A stretch of 64,000 bases of DNA from Sipunculus nudus. Its lineage: Eukaryota > Annelida > Sipuncula > Golfingiida > Sipunculidae. The position numbers were made by a program, and so were the translations under genes. The notes under the pieces are model-generated. The model had not been told where the DNA came from, searched no databases, and saw nothing but the letters and a program-made list of their open reading frames with translations. The number at the start of each line of letters is the position of its first letter. Within the stretch, counting starts at the first letter, position 1. Below, piece by piece: positions 11,301-42,200 of this stretch. The stretch covers positions 39,620,714 through 39,684,713 of the forward strand of contig CM049320.1 of NCBI GenBank assembly GCA_026874595.1, in the 5' to 3' direction.

Positions 11301-12314
11301 ATTTTCATGCTTTTCCCAGATCATATGACATTTTTATCAAAACATACAAAAATAAGGTAAAAAATAAAATACCACCTTCCAACAATGATTTCCTGAGAAC
11401 CATTCCTTTTTATTTTTTTGGCCTTATGTAAACACAATGGGCCAAAAGACCAGTTCTTCAAGTATCACATACTTGTGTACTACACAATCTACTCAACGTT
11501 AAATATCAAATAGCTCTTTCACAGTGTCAATGTAAAGCAATCACAAAACTGTTTGTGTGATCTTAGAGCAGGTGAATGCTTTTCTGAATTTTGAAACCAT
11601 AACCAATCTTAATATTACCACATATTCACAGACCTTGATTCCACGGCCCTCTCTGGCATTTATTTCATGGATAATGAACAAGGCTGCAAGTATTTGGGCT
11701 TAAATTACAACTGTTGATCAAACCCAGCCAATATGTTAGCAATACTCTTTTCCTACATTGTCTGTAAAAGGACACGTACCAGAAACTGGACAGGCTTATT
11801 TGAATGGTTCTCTATACCTTCTGGGCAATGTGATTGGTTATCTGTGCCTTCCTGGCAATGTTAAACATTTGATGAAAATATCGAACCAGACATATGTGAT
11901 TGGTTCAACTGCCTTTTTCATTTTTCATGAAATAGGCGACAGTGAGGGTCATGGGATCAAAGTCTGGGAATGCATGGTCATGTCACACCCTTGGTACATG
12001 TAGTATGAAGAGGTCCAAAACCATTTTAAATGCGGATTCTTATGTGGTTTCAGACATTAGTTTGAGTGTGTGACCATTGCATAATTGTGACTGTCATATC
12101 TGTAGTGAATGTTTAAATAAACAATTTTAACCTGATGATTTACACATTCACAACCATAATTAATGTTTTAATTTAACCACAGCCTGGGATGCAGCTGCTG
12201 GCAGTGGATGGAACAAACCTAGATGACGCCACCCACAGTGAAGCTGTGGACATCATCCGCAAGAGTTACTTGAACAAGTCATGGCCTCACATGGTCCTTG
12301 TCGTGAAAGTGTAA
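2342..12314 (+). CDS. PDZ-domain protein, C-terminal four exons
   Basis: Exons 2342-3147, 7387-7578, 8088-8188 and 12183-12314 join with GT-AG junctions and matching phases (1, 1, 0) to give the last 409 residues, stop at 12312-12314. The first 320 residues are Ser/Thr-rich and look disordered, with a basic patch (KKHKGRKKNKKEHE) that could be a nuclear or membrane-binding signal. Residues about 320-409 form one PDZ domain: a beta strand IKVVLSK, carboxylate-binding loop PLGISI (the GLGF position, split by an intron), GTLKPGMQLLAVDG, and the alphaB helix region HSEAVDIIRKSY. The protein ends 3 residues after the last beta strand (VLVVKV). PDZ domains bind C-terminal peptides of membrane and scaffold proteins. 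An ATG at 2310 opens the frame through the poly-T tract, but it precedes the acceptor and is not a credible start. I cannot assign the orthologue; the C-terminal position of the PDZ recalls whirlin-like scaffolds only loosely. Confidence 0.85.
3283..3480. repeat. Dispersed repeat with CCGC-TTCT-GCGG hairpin end
   Basis: In the first PDZ-gene intron seen. It starts with a short hairpin (CCGCTTCTGCGG, 3288-3299) followed by a run of TCTGTC-type units. The text style matches short non-autonomous repeats common in mollusc genomes, from general knowledge. It is the only copy I saw in this window, so the family call is weak. Confidence 0.35.
3967..5100 (-). repeat. Tandem 279-bp satellite block carrying the GGTGGCGCCACC palindrome (inverted copy)
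   Basis: Diverged units of about 279 bp, each made of two half-units of about 140 bp. Each half carries a phrase meaning 'atatctcag-gtggtttga ... ccaaaattttgca' and the palindrome GGTGGCGCCACC or a decayed form (4809-4820 is perfect). The block is the reverse complement of the block at 9880-11040, including its single-copy edge (GTAGTTGACAAGC here, GCTTGTTGACTAC there). It lies in the intron after 3147. Confidence 0.75.
5205..5425. mobile_element. Right end of a Harbinger-like element (copy of 11225-11423)
   Basis: About 220 bp that match 11225-11423 in the same orientation and end with the terminal sequence ...CCTTTTTTTTGGCC. The left end expected for this copy was not found, so it is probably truncated or rearranged. 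Together with the inverted satellite block at 3967-5100 it forms a broken relative of the element at 8729-11423. Confidence 0.55.
5839..6294 (+). repeat. Pair of about 85-bp direct repeats (5839-5924 and 6212-6294)
   Basis: Two copies, each starting TACCCCAAGTAAATAA and ending TTCATACTGTT plus a T-rich tail, lie 373 bp apart in the intron after 3147. They are about 85-90% alike by eye. They could be short terminal repeats of a small element or a segmental duplication. No coding sequence is seen between them. Confidence 0.6.
6295..7386. repeat. Intronic dispersed repeats, no gene
   Basis: 6460-6960 holds three diverged copies of a phrase around GACCTTGGTCACTAGTTTTC, spaced about 130-300 bp. 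A G run follows at 7031-7046. 7095-7330 looks like another short dispersed repeat (rich in GTCATAATT-type steps). The region ends in the acceptor TTACAG at 7381-7386. No coding sequence is supported. Confidence 0.4.
9621..9682. repeat. Cluster of six TCTAGA palindromes
   Basis: TCTAGA occurs at 9622, 9635, 9643, 9656, 9664 and 9677, in the context TGTCTAGACA, alternating steps of 13 and 8 bp. It is a tiny tandem array of a 10-bp palindrome, able to form hairpins, inside the Harbinger-like element. Confidence 0.85.
9880..11000 (+). repeat. Tandem 279-bp satellite, four units
   Basis: The anchor CATCTGTTCA(T/C)CTGCC recurs at about 9942, 10220, 10500 and 10778, a period of 278-279 bp. Each unit has two half-units, each ending in GGTGGCGCCACC or a variant (perfect at 10185, 10464, 10613 and 10742). 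The last unit is shortened. The same architecture appears at 3967-5100 (inverted) and, more diverged, at 19.3-20.4 kb. Confidence 0.85.
11424..12182. other. Remainder of the last PDZ-gene intron
   Basis: AT-rich DNA without a recognised repeat. 11758-12003 has an open frame of 81 codons, but it has no splice or family support. The region ends in the acceptor AACCACAG at 12182. Confidence 0.4.
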
Positions 12315-12980
12315 TCTAATGGTGCTTTTTTGTTTATATACATATATATATAATAAAATGTTATAATAGTATGATGGACTTTTTAAGGTTATTTCCAAAA
12401 TGTGTACTGTAATATAAATAGTTACAGATAATATGGAAAGATAACACACCCTAGACTTCGCCAGATGGTTACCATACATGTAAAATCTATTTTTTACTAA
12501 GCCAGAAGTGCCTACAAACACAAACTGTTGAACTTGATTATTACTGTTACAAAGTATCAAGAGAATGTGAACTTACAGTTTTTGCGTGTTTAATGTTATG
12601 GATGTGTAAAATTGTTATATATTTTGTGAATGTGCTGTGTTGTTTATATATTAATGGTAGTGAATTTTGTACATACACTCATGAAGACTATTCACATGAC
12701 TAAAATGTAATGAGTTGAACATTACTTGCACACTTAAAATGACAAAATGTTACTAAAATGTTGTTAGACAAATTACCTTTTATATATACAATTCTTTTAC
12801 TTATATGGTGCTTGTTATGTTAATTGTTGAACGTTTCGTTTCAAATGTGGAAGTGTGAAACATTAAAAAGAAATTATCACTGTAAAGTTCGGATGCCTTT
12901 GTACCAACTTGTTTTTAAACAGTTATTAGGATAACAACAGGATATATTTTGATTCATCTTTAATTATCAATGTACATTCA

Positions 12981-13109
12981 AATAAATAAACAATTTACAT
13001 ATCAGTGAGACACCCGTGATAATCTTGAAACATGGACAGTTTTAGACAACATATCTACTGACTGTTATTGTCTTTTATTTTAAATTATGATTTTCCAATA
13101 AACAATAAA
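12981..13109 (+). terminator. Candidate polyadenylation signals of the PDZ gene
   Basis: AATAAA occurs at 12981-12986 (within AATAAATAAA) and again at 13097-13102 and 13104-13109, giving a 3' UTR of roughly 0.7-0.8 kb after the stop at 12314. The order fits the plus-strand gene. Which site is used cannot be seen. Confidence 0.45.
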
Positions 13110-14439
13110 ACATGCAAATACAACTTCTTTTCTTTCAGCTCTCTTCTTCAGACATATCTATAAGTAAATCCTGTGATATACCATTTGCATGGGTTCAATG
13201 CATGCAAACCTATCTTCATAAATTTGCATTATCCTTAAGTATGAATATTTAGACTATGACTCTGATAGACAAGAAATGAAAACGACAAGCCCAGTATGAA
13301 ATACTAATACCAGTTCAGTTGAAGGTGGAAGGAAAATATATTTTTACTGTTTCTGACTTGTGTATCTGTGAATGAAAGAACATACAGTTTGATTACCTAA
13401 CTCAAGTGTGCCCTTACTGAATTTTATGTAGTCTGTTAAATATTTATTCACATAAGATATAGCTTTACTCATGGTTGTATATACTGATGGGCTGATGATA
13501 GAACATAATGATCGGTTGGGTTGATGCAAACCATCCCATGATAGATAATGCAGTACCATAATCAACTGCAATTTTTTTGCCCCAATAACTTGGGCTTTGT
13601 GATGAGGTATGTGAGTTTTTATATTATGCAAGCAGACTAGGGTAAAGTCTGCATTTACAAAAAAACTTAATTCTTCAGTTACTTTATGGACATTTAGGCA
13701 ATAGAATTTAACATGAACCTGCATGTAGGCCTAAATATCAGTTGACATGATGTAAAGGTCAATACATGGCACAACAGTTCATACTTCTAAACAACTGACT
13801 ATTTCAGATTATTGGTCAGCAGAGGACAACCAATTTTTACTGATGATAGTCCATGAAATTACAACCATTTCCCAACACTACTGATGAAACATGTACATGT
13901 ACATACCAGTATAAATAATGCTTTTATCACACCCTAATATTATCTACCCACAATGGAGCAATTTCTATCAAGGATACCTGGGACACCATTTGATGACATC
14001 TGCGTGTCTAGCTGACTGGACTGCTGCATAGACCACCCCCCTCTGTTGCCAATCGTATCACAGGTTTCCTTTCTTATAAAGGTGCTGCCAGTTACAACTT
14101 CCAATGTGTTCATTCTTGTATACAGGCATACAGATATACACCCATTTAAACTAGCAATGTAAAGTGTGGTTTTCTTTGATACCCTTAGCTGAATAAGAGA
14201 GCAAAAATGAAAATACACTTCAAACCACTAAATACAGGCAGAAGATATTTCATTGTGAAAGTATCCACCAAGCTACATAGGTGAAAGTTGTGACACAAGA
14301 CAAGTAGTCATCTCATATGGCATATCATATCACATATATGATATGGGGCCTGAACAGTCAATGTTAACATGCTCTCTTCACTAGTAAGATTTGATTCATG
14401 GCTTCGCTATAAGAGTGGGTTGTGGTGGCCAGACCAAGG
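13110..14439. other. Convergent intergenic region
   Basis: Space between the 3' ends of the plus-strand PDZ gene and the minus-strand SPATA24-like gene. Minus-strand open frames at 13344-13724 and 13940-14218 show no recognisable domain and no clear acceptor. A short palindromic run of CATATCATAT-type steps lies at 14317-14345. Confidence 0.4.
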
Positions 14440-14445
14440 TTTATT
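14440..14445 (-). terminator. Polyadenylation signal of the SPATA24-like gene
   Basis: AATAAA on the minus strand (TTTATT on plus), about 60 bases after the stop codon at 14505, the expected place for a short 3' UTR. Confidence 0.55.
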
Positions 14446-14504
14446 GATTTTCTGCGGATCCTCCAGCTCCCTCCATTGATATCCCTACACATGCTGACCA
14501 CTGA

Positions 14505-34705
<20,201 letters not shown>

Positions 34706-34874
34706 AATTATGTTTACATATTTCCACTGATAACAGACTAAATCTCTTTTGTTTCCTTCTCTCTACTTCGGTTCCTTGACGCACATTTGAAACTCAGTAA
34801 CCGGAAACGACTGAAGTCAAATCGGGCTATTCCATTTCGGTCCAGAGACGAAGTTTCGGTTCCAATCGAAGTGA

Positions 34875-34958
34875 TAGACTGGTACCCCGCTCTATTATGA
34901 CCTTGAACAGATCATCTATGATTAGTATAGAAACATAATAGAACAGAGTACCAGTCTA
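34875..34958. mobile_element. Short hairpin MITE with 9-bp target duplication, SPATA24 5' flank
   Basis: An 84-bp element with ends TAGACTGGTAC and GTACCAGTCTA; the pairing extends further inwards (CTCTATTATG with CATAATAG-AGAG). TCGAAGTGA flanks it exactly on both sides (34866-34874 and 34959-34967). A 9-bp duplication is typical of Mutator-like elements. It lies about 170 bp upstream of the SPATA24 start codon, so it may touch the promoter. Confidence 0.8.
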
Positions 34959-34967
34959 TCGAAGTGA

Positions 34968-36515
34968 CTGTCCACGGGAGACGGAAGCGGTGTCCAGTTG
35001 TTTCAATTTGATTGATAGATCGATTGATTTAATTTAGGTTGTCTGATACACATAAAGAAAGAAAGTTCATTGTAATTTACACTATCTTGACATATGCAGG
35101 GATAGCGATAAAAAGATTAAACACAAAACTTATTTCCATGCATATATAGGGCCTATAGTGGGTAATATGATCAAGATTTATACAAGAAAAAAAAAAAAAA
35201 AAAAAAAAGAAAGAAAGGCATGCAGGGAATACCTGCTATATAAATAAATTTATAATATTTATATAAACAAAATTGTAATATTAACTATCAATAGTGTTAA
35301 AATAGAAGTGACAAATAATTAAAGACTAAAAATCATAAAATATTGCAACATTTCAGAATGAGAAGCTGACCACGTGTGTGAATAGGACTGATCATAACCA
35401 GCATATATAAAACTACAGAAAAATACAAAATACAAAAATGACTAGGTTTATGTAAGTAGATAAACGTTATATTCATTTATAACGGAAATATTAATATATA
35501 ATAAATGACCATTGGTTTGAAAGATCTATTTTATTCTTATACAGAAGGCTATATAGACAACAAATGGTATAAGTATTAAACAAAGAATAAATGAATTTTG
35601 CCTATGCGAATAATAAAAGGAACGGCAAAAGTATCCAACTTAAAAATAAAAAAAAAAAAAAATCACCAAAAAAATCAGCAAAAGTAATGTAATATAACTA
35701 CGAGAAACTGATTGGCATATCACAGAGTATTTCTGTATATGCGACAAGACAAATGCACTCAGGCCTATATAAAGCAGTAGATAAACTTAAAATAATACAA
35801 CAATGGCCAAAGAAACTAAAAAAATAAATATATCGTATGGTATCTAGATATAAAATCAAAATAATTATCAAAATAATACTAGTTTAAGTGACAATAAAGA
35901 TCTATCACAGAACATGTTCTCTGTGTGACTAGGTAAAAAACACTAATGATATAGTAAATAAACTTAAAATGATAAATTATATATCTGGCCATATTGAATT
36001 TAAAGGAATCTATTTATTAAAAAAAATCAACAAGTACGGCATTTAAATATATGATAAGAAATATCAAAACCAATATAATACATAAAGGTTTAAGTAATTG
36101 GCTGATCCATGCAGGAGCGCCCCCCCCCCCCTCTTGAGCTGAAAAATCTCTCATTTTATTTATATATTTTTCCATTTATTCCAAGTGATAAACATAGATG
36201 CGCATTTCACCATTCACATGCTACTTCTTTTGAAGAAGTATAAATGTTAAAGCCGTCCACGCATGCAGTAATATACCCCCAACCCGCTGGTACCACTGGG
36301 TAATGCAAAATAGTTTCACTTAAGAGAATATTAGTTAATAAACAGAAAATCCTTATATTTTATGTGACAGGTGCCTAAAAATTCCTCTTTATATTGCATA
36401 TTTACAAAATTTCCCAATATAGGATGGGGACACCCCCTTCTATATATATACCTTTCCCCACGTTCCTCTAATTAACATGGTAAAATAGGTGAAATAAAAA
36501 AAAAGGAATATTTCT

Positions 36516-36522
<7 letters not shown>
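34968..36522. other. AT-rich intergenic DNA, no gene seen
   Basis: Includes a poly-A tract at 35190-35208, a shorter one near 35648-35661 and a C run at 36120-36131. No coding sequence is supported between the SPATA24 start and the next candidate gene. Confidence 0.45.

Positions 36523-36601
<79 letters not shown>
36523..36601. repeat. (TA)n microsatellite
   Basis: 79 bases of pure AT/TA. Confidence 0.97.
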
Positions 36602-36603
<2 letters not shown>

Positions 36604-39234
36604 ACGATTTGGTTTTATAAGGACTGTGCGAACCCAGCTCTAAATTCAACAAGTCTTTATTAAGTAGCCATAATATCACATAGTACAGTTTCTTCTGGCT
36701 ATTAGTATCACTGATACTTTTGCTGCTGACCTATCGCAGCTGCAGTCACTGCTGTTACAGCTGGTTAGCACACTGTAGACCCTTAAACCCTCTGTACAAA
36801 TTCACCATACATAAGAGCTTGGCCCTTTCTTTGAACACAAAAAATTGTGCCTGTCCTACTGAGAGCGCCCTCTACTGGCAATACCCCCCCCCCCCCCCAA
36901 TGTCCAGCAACATACATCGCCTCCTGCTGGCAACTCTGGATACTAATCAATACTAATTGACCTTTTAAAGACTTTAAAGTTATGTCACCACTTTACCATA
37001 TCATAAATACAAAATTACATATTTATTATATTATAATTTACAAAAAAAAATTAAGAACTTAGTTTTCATAATACCCATCAGCCACCTACCCAATAAAGCG
37101 CCCCCCCCCCCCCGTTATTGAATTTCTTGATTCGCCACTGTAAGTTTGTGGCCAATATTATATGTGGCCTATCATAGATTATATGTTCAATGTATATGAC
37201 TATAGGCAAAAGCACCTTCGGCAGTAAATATACCTCACATTATATGCAATGGCTAAATATAATATTTTTTTTATAATTTATTGTCTTGGAGATCGATTTA
37301 AGGGTGTGTCATTAGTCCTCCGGAGTTCGACCCCTCCTTTTCCTAAATCCTGTATTAGCCCCTGGTCATAGCATCAGAAGTAACTAATGGTATAAAACAT
37401 ATGGGCATAACTGTATATTTAATTGTTAAAGATAAATAAAATGGCTGCCTTCTGTATCACCAATCTTCTGTAACAGAGTTGCTTTTAGCCTTTTACCTAG
37501 CCTTTAAGAATTGACTCAACAATTGCTTCTTTTTAGTAACTAACGCAATGTGGAGTCCATAGATTGCCCCTGTGGTTAACTGTGACTAAAACACTCCATA
37601 CACAGCTGTGAGATTTGACATATATCCATTGATTAATGTTCAGTTCATCTAAGTGTATTGTATATTGGACCACTGAAAAAACATTATACTGTTCTGTTCT
37701 CGGCACTATTTTCCGACAAGGAAATGAAAATATGAGCATATTATTCTACACAGGCCTTTAGCATTATACAGGTCTGCCACCAGTTGCAAGATGTCTGTAC
37801 CGGGCTGTTTATTCTTCAATTCTCTCTGGACAAATAAATCAGTTGTTGATGTTACAGGTGCTTCATGTTTTCCAGAATGGTTATTTTTTTTATTACAGTC
37901 CTTTCGAAATACAACATAATGTGAAATTGGTATGATAAAACCGTAGGAAATATTTTTATTCTAATTTCTTTCTAAGAGTAACAGATCGTATCGTGCTATA
38001 ACCCCAGTTAGCACTCTGGTGAGCCGGCGACGCAACAGAAACCTGAAACCTGTTGCGTCACTTTCGGCGGCTACCTTTTACCCTACTACTGTATACATGT
38101 ACATGATGGTAAGAAGTCCATAGGTTGATCACCGGGTACAAAAAAAGATGTTTTATTTAAAATTACTGCGCACCATTATTGTAAAAGAATGACGGGTTAT
38201 GATACATTATCTTGTACTAATTCATATTCATTAAACATTTCTAGTATATATCACATATATCCATCCTACATTCTTCTACTCTACAAAACCAATGTGAGAG
38301 CGGTTATCAAGATTCAAAATGAATCTGAGCATTTTATTTCGACAGACCTGCAGTTTCTCTTTATAGTGATTTAATTAAGTGAAGCACACCAGTTATAAAA
38401 TGTAAAGACAAAATGGCACTGTATATCAATGAGGAGCACACTATTATTCTAGACATTTGATTAATTACATCCGCATGTCGATACATAAATTTTATTCTAT
38501 GATTACGTTTAGAATTGAACTCCTTTGCAGCATACTCCCGATTGTGTTTGATCTAGTACTTGCACTATATATTTCACAATTTTTTTTTACATAATTAACG
38601 TTCTAAGCCTGTGTTCAATATCTGATACATTTTTATTTGAGATTAAAAGAGCATACAGACTCATCCGCATATAGGAAAAGTTTGCAATTTATCTGGAGTG
38701 GATTCTCCAGTGATGCCAGTATAAAAGTAACGTAAGTAACGTATACGTTTGTGATATTTATGTAAATTTAATCGCAAATCTGTAATAATTTAAAATATGA
38801 CAAGTCAAAGAAGAATCTGGAGAATATGAGCTAGCACCTTAAGATTTTTGTGTCAAAGAAGTAATTAATTACCGTTACCGTGAAGTTCTCGGTATGATTG
38901 GAAGAAGATGCTCTTTCCTAACAGAAAATACCACATGAATACCGAACCCTTTACGCTTTCAACAAAATAGGGACCAACCTTTTTAATTGAAATTATGCCC
39001 ATATTACCCCAGGGTTTGGGAAGTATATGTGCTCGTAATACCCTGAAATGTTAAGTATTAAATTTACACTGTTGTTTTTGTTTTAAATATTCTACTAAGG
39101 TATGCTTGATTTAATAAATATTACGAATAAATGCATATGTTTGAAGGAATACTTTATAATTATTTATTTAATGCAAAACTCAAAGTCAACTGCTTTTAGA
39201 GGTATAAGTTCGACTATCACAAAGAAAACTAAAA
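36602..39234. other. Intergenic DNA upstream of the 39 kb gene
   Basis: 36610-36950 has a region with TCTTTATTAAG and GAGCGCCCTCTACTGGCA that recalls an LTR fragment in style, but no boundaries were found. C runs are at 36886-36898 and 37101-37113. The last 80 bases before the exon at 39235 include TATAAG at 39203. No gene is supported. Confidence 0.35.
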
Positions 39235-42200
39235 ATGGCGTTTGAATGTATTCTGCTGACCATCAACGCCCTTGTACTGTATGTGCATCCTACAATGACC
39301 ATAGGTAAGAGTCTCTAGTGTGACAGTATGCCGCTGTGACCCCCGTATCCCAGGACCATAGATTAGAGTCCCTGCTGTGACAGTATGCCTCTGTGACCCC
39401 CGTATACCAGGACCATAGTTTAAAGTCTCTGCTGTGACAGTATGTCTCTGGGGCCCCCAGTATACCAGGGCCTATGTTTAAAGTCTCTGCTATGACAGTA
39501 TGGCGCTGCGACCCCCGTATACCATGACCATAGTTTAGAGTCTCTGCTGTGAGAGTATGTCTCTGTGGCCCCCTGTATACCATGAAAATAGTTTAGAGTC
39601 TCTGCTGTGACAGTATGTCTCTGTGGCCCCCTGTATACCAGGACCTATGTTTAAAGTGTCTGCTATGATAGTATGGCTCCTGTGACCCCCGTATACCATG
39701 ACCATAGTTTAGAGTCTCTGCTGTGACAGTATGGCGCTGTGACCCCCGTATACCAGGACCACAGTTTAGAGTCTCTGCTGTGACAGTATGCCTCTGTGAC
39801 CCCCGTATACCGTGACCATAGTTTAGAGTCTCTGCTGTGAGAGTATGCGTCTGTGACTCCCGTATACCATGACCATAGTTTAGAGTAACTGCTGTGAGAG
39901 TATGCCTCTGTGACCCCGTATACCAGGACCTATGTTTAAAGTGTCTGCCGTGACAGTGTGCCTCTTAGGACCCCCTTATACCAGGACCATAGTTTAGAGT
40001 CTCTGCTGTGACAGTATGGCGTTGTGACCCCCGTATACCATGACCATAGTTTAGAGTCTCTGCTGTGACAGTATGTCTCTGTGGCCCCCTGTATTCCAGG
40101 ACCTATGTTTAAAATGTCTGCTATGACAGTATGGCGCTGTGACCCCGTGTACCAGGACCATAGTTTAGAGTCTCTGCTGTGACAGTATGGCGCTGTGACC
40201 CCCGTATACCAGGACCATAGTTAAGAGTCTCTGCTGTGACAGTATGCCTCTTATGACCCACGTATACCATGACCATAGTTTAGAGTCTCTGCTGTGACAG
40301 TATGTCTCTGTGACCCCCGTATACCAGGACCATAGTTTAGAGTCACTGTTTGACAGTATGCCTCTGTGGCCCCCGTATACTGTGACCATAGTTTTGAGTC
40401 TCTGCTGGGAGAGTATGCCTTTGTGACCCCCGTAAACCATGACCATAGTTAAGAGTCTCTGCTGTGACAGTATGCCTCTGTGACCCCCGTATACCAGGAC
40501 CTATGTTTAAAGTCTCTGCTGTGACAGTGTGCCTCTTATGACCCCCGTATACCATGACCATAGTTTAGAGTCTCTGCTGTGAGAGTATGCCTCTGTGACC
40601 CCCGTGTACAATGACCATAGTTTAGAGTCTCTGCTGTGAGAGTATGCCACTGTGAACCCCGTATAACATGACCATAGCTTAGAGTCTTTGCTATGAGAGT
40701 TTGCCTCTGTGACCTCCGTATACCAGGACCATAGGTTAGAGTCACTGTTTGACAGTATGCCTCTGTGGCCCCCGTATACTATGACCATAGTTTTGGGTCT
40801 CTGCTGGGAGAGTATGCCTTTGTGACCCCCGTATACCATGACCATAGTTAGGAGTCTCTGCTGTGACAGTTTGCTTCTGTGACCCCCGTATACCAGGACC
40901 TATGTTTTAAGTCTCCGCTGTGAGAGTATGCCTCTGTGACCCCCGTATACTGTGACCATAGTTTTGAGTCTCTGCTTGGAGAGTATGCCTTTGTGACCCC
41001 CGTAAACCATGACCATAGTTAAGAGTCTCTGCTGTGACAGTATGCCTCTGTGACCCCCGTATACCAGGACCTAAGTTTAAAGTCTCTGCTGTGACAGTGT
41101 GCCTCTTATGACCCCCGTATACCATGACCATAGTTTAGAGTCTCTGCTGTGACAGTATGCCTCTGTGACCCCCGTATACCATGACCATAGTTTAGAGTCT
41201 CTGCTGTGAGAGTATGCCTCTGTGACCCCCGTGAACAATGGCCATAGTTTAGAGTCTCTGCTGTGAGAGTATGCCACTGTGAACCCCGTATACCATGACC
41301 ATAGCTTAGAGTCTTTGCTATGAGAGTATGCCTCTGCGACCTCCGTATACCAGGACCATAGGTTAGAGTCACTGTTTGACAGTATGCCTCTGTGACCCCC
41401 GTATACTATGACCAGAGTTTTGAGTCTCTGCTGGGAGAGTATGCCTTTGTGACCCCCGTATACCATGACCATAGTTAAGAGTCTCTGCTGTGACAGTATG
41501 CCTCTGTGACCCCCGTATACTATGACCATAGTTTTGAGTCTCTGCTGGGAGAGTATGCCTTTGTGACCCCCGTATACCATGACCATAGTTAACAGTCTCT
41601 GCTGTGACAGTATGCCTCTGTGTCCCCCGTATACCAGGACCTATGTTTAAAGTCTCTGCTGTGACAGTGTGCCTCTTATGACCCCCGTATACCATGACCA
41701 AATTTTAGAGTCTCAGCTGTGACAGTATGCCTCTGTGACCCCCGTGTACCATGACCATAGTTAGGAGTCTCTGCTGTGACAGTATTCCACTGTGAACCCC
41801 GTATACCATGACCATAGTTTAGAGTCTCTGCTGTGAGAGTATGCCTCTGTGACCCCCGTATACCAGGACCATAGGTTAGAGTCACTGTTTGACAGTATGC
41901 CTCTGTGACCCCCGTATACTATGACCATAGTTTTGAGTCTCTGCTGGGAGAGTATGCCTTTGTGACCCCCGTATACCATGACCATAGTTAAGAGTCTCTG
42001 CTGTGACAGTATGCCTCTGTGACCCCCGTATACCATGACCATAGTTAACAGTCTCTGCTGTGAGAGTATGCCTCTGTGACCCCCGTATACCAGGACCTAT
42101 GTTTAAAGTCTCTGCTGTGACAGTGTGCCTCTTATGACCCCCGTATACCATGACCATAGTTTAGAGTCTCTGCTGTGAGAGTATGCCTCTGTGACCCCCG

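Larger units (their letters stand above)
8729..11423 (+). mobile_element. Harbinger-like non-autonomous DNA transposon, 2.7 kb
   Basis: Terminal inverted repeats of about 30 bp: left GGCCAAAAAAATAAAAGG then TATGGTTCTCAGG, right the reverse complement with few mismatches, ending GGCC at 11423. A TTA trinucleotide flanks both ends (8726-8728 and 11424-11426). GGC/GGG termini with a TTA/TAA target duplication are the known signature of PIF/Harbinger elements. No transposase frame is seen. The interior is filled by a module at about 8810-9350, which recurs inverted at 45.06-45.79 kb, and by 279-bp satellite units at 9880-11000. It sits in the last intron of the PDZ gene. Confidence 0.7.

Noticed and set aside
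13940-14218. Minus-strand 92-codon frame as an extra 3' exon of SPATA24
   Set aside because: The SPATA24 product is already complete with a stop at 14505 and a poly(A) signal at 14440; no clear acceptor or family match.
36602-36960. Possible LTR at 36.6-36.95 kb
   Set aside because: Style only; no TG...CA ends, no target duplication and no second copy were found.
41077-41586. Minus-strand open frame of 169 codons (and many shorter ones, 39.3-43.2 kb) with repeated GHGIRGSQRHTVTAETLNY-like peptide
   Set aside because: The 57-bp unit is a multiple of three, so any frame without a stop in the unit stays open by default. The frame shifts among units, there is no shared start, and the array begins at a splice donor of a plus-strand exon.
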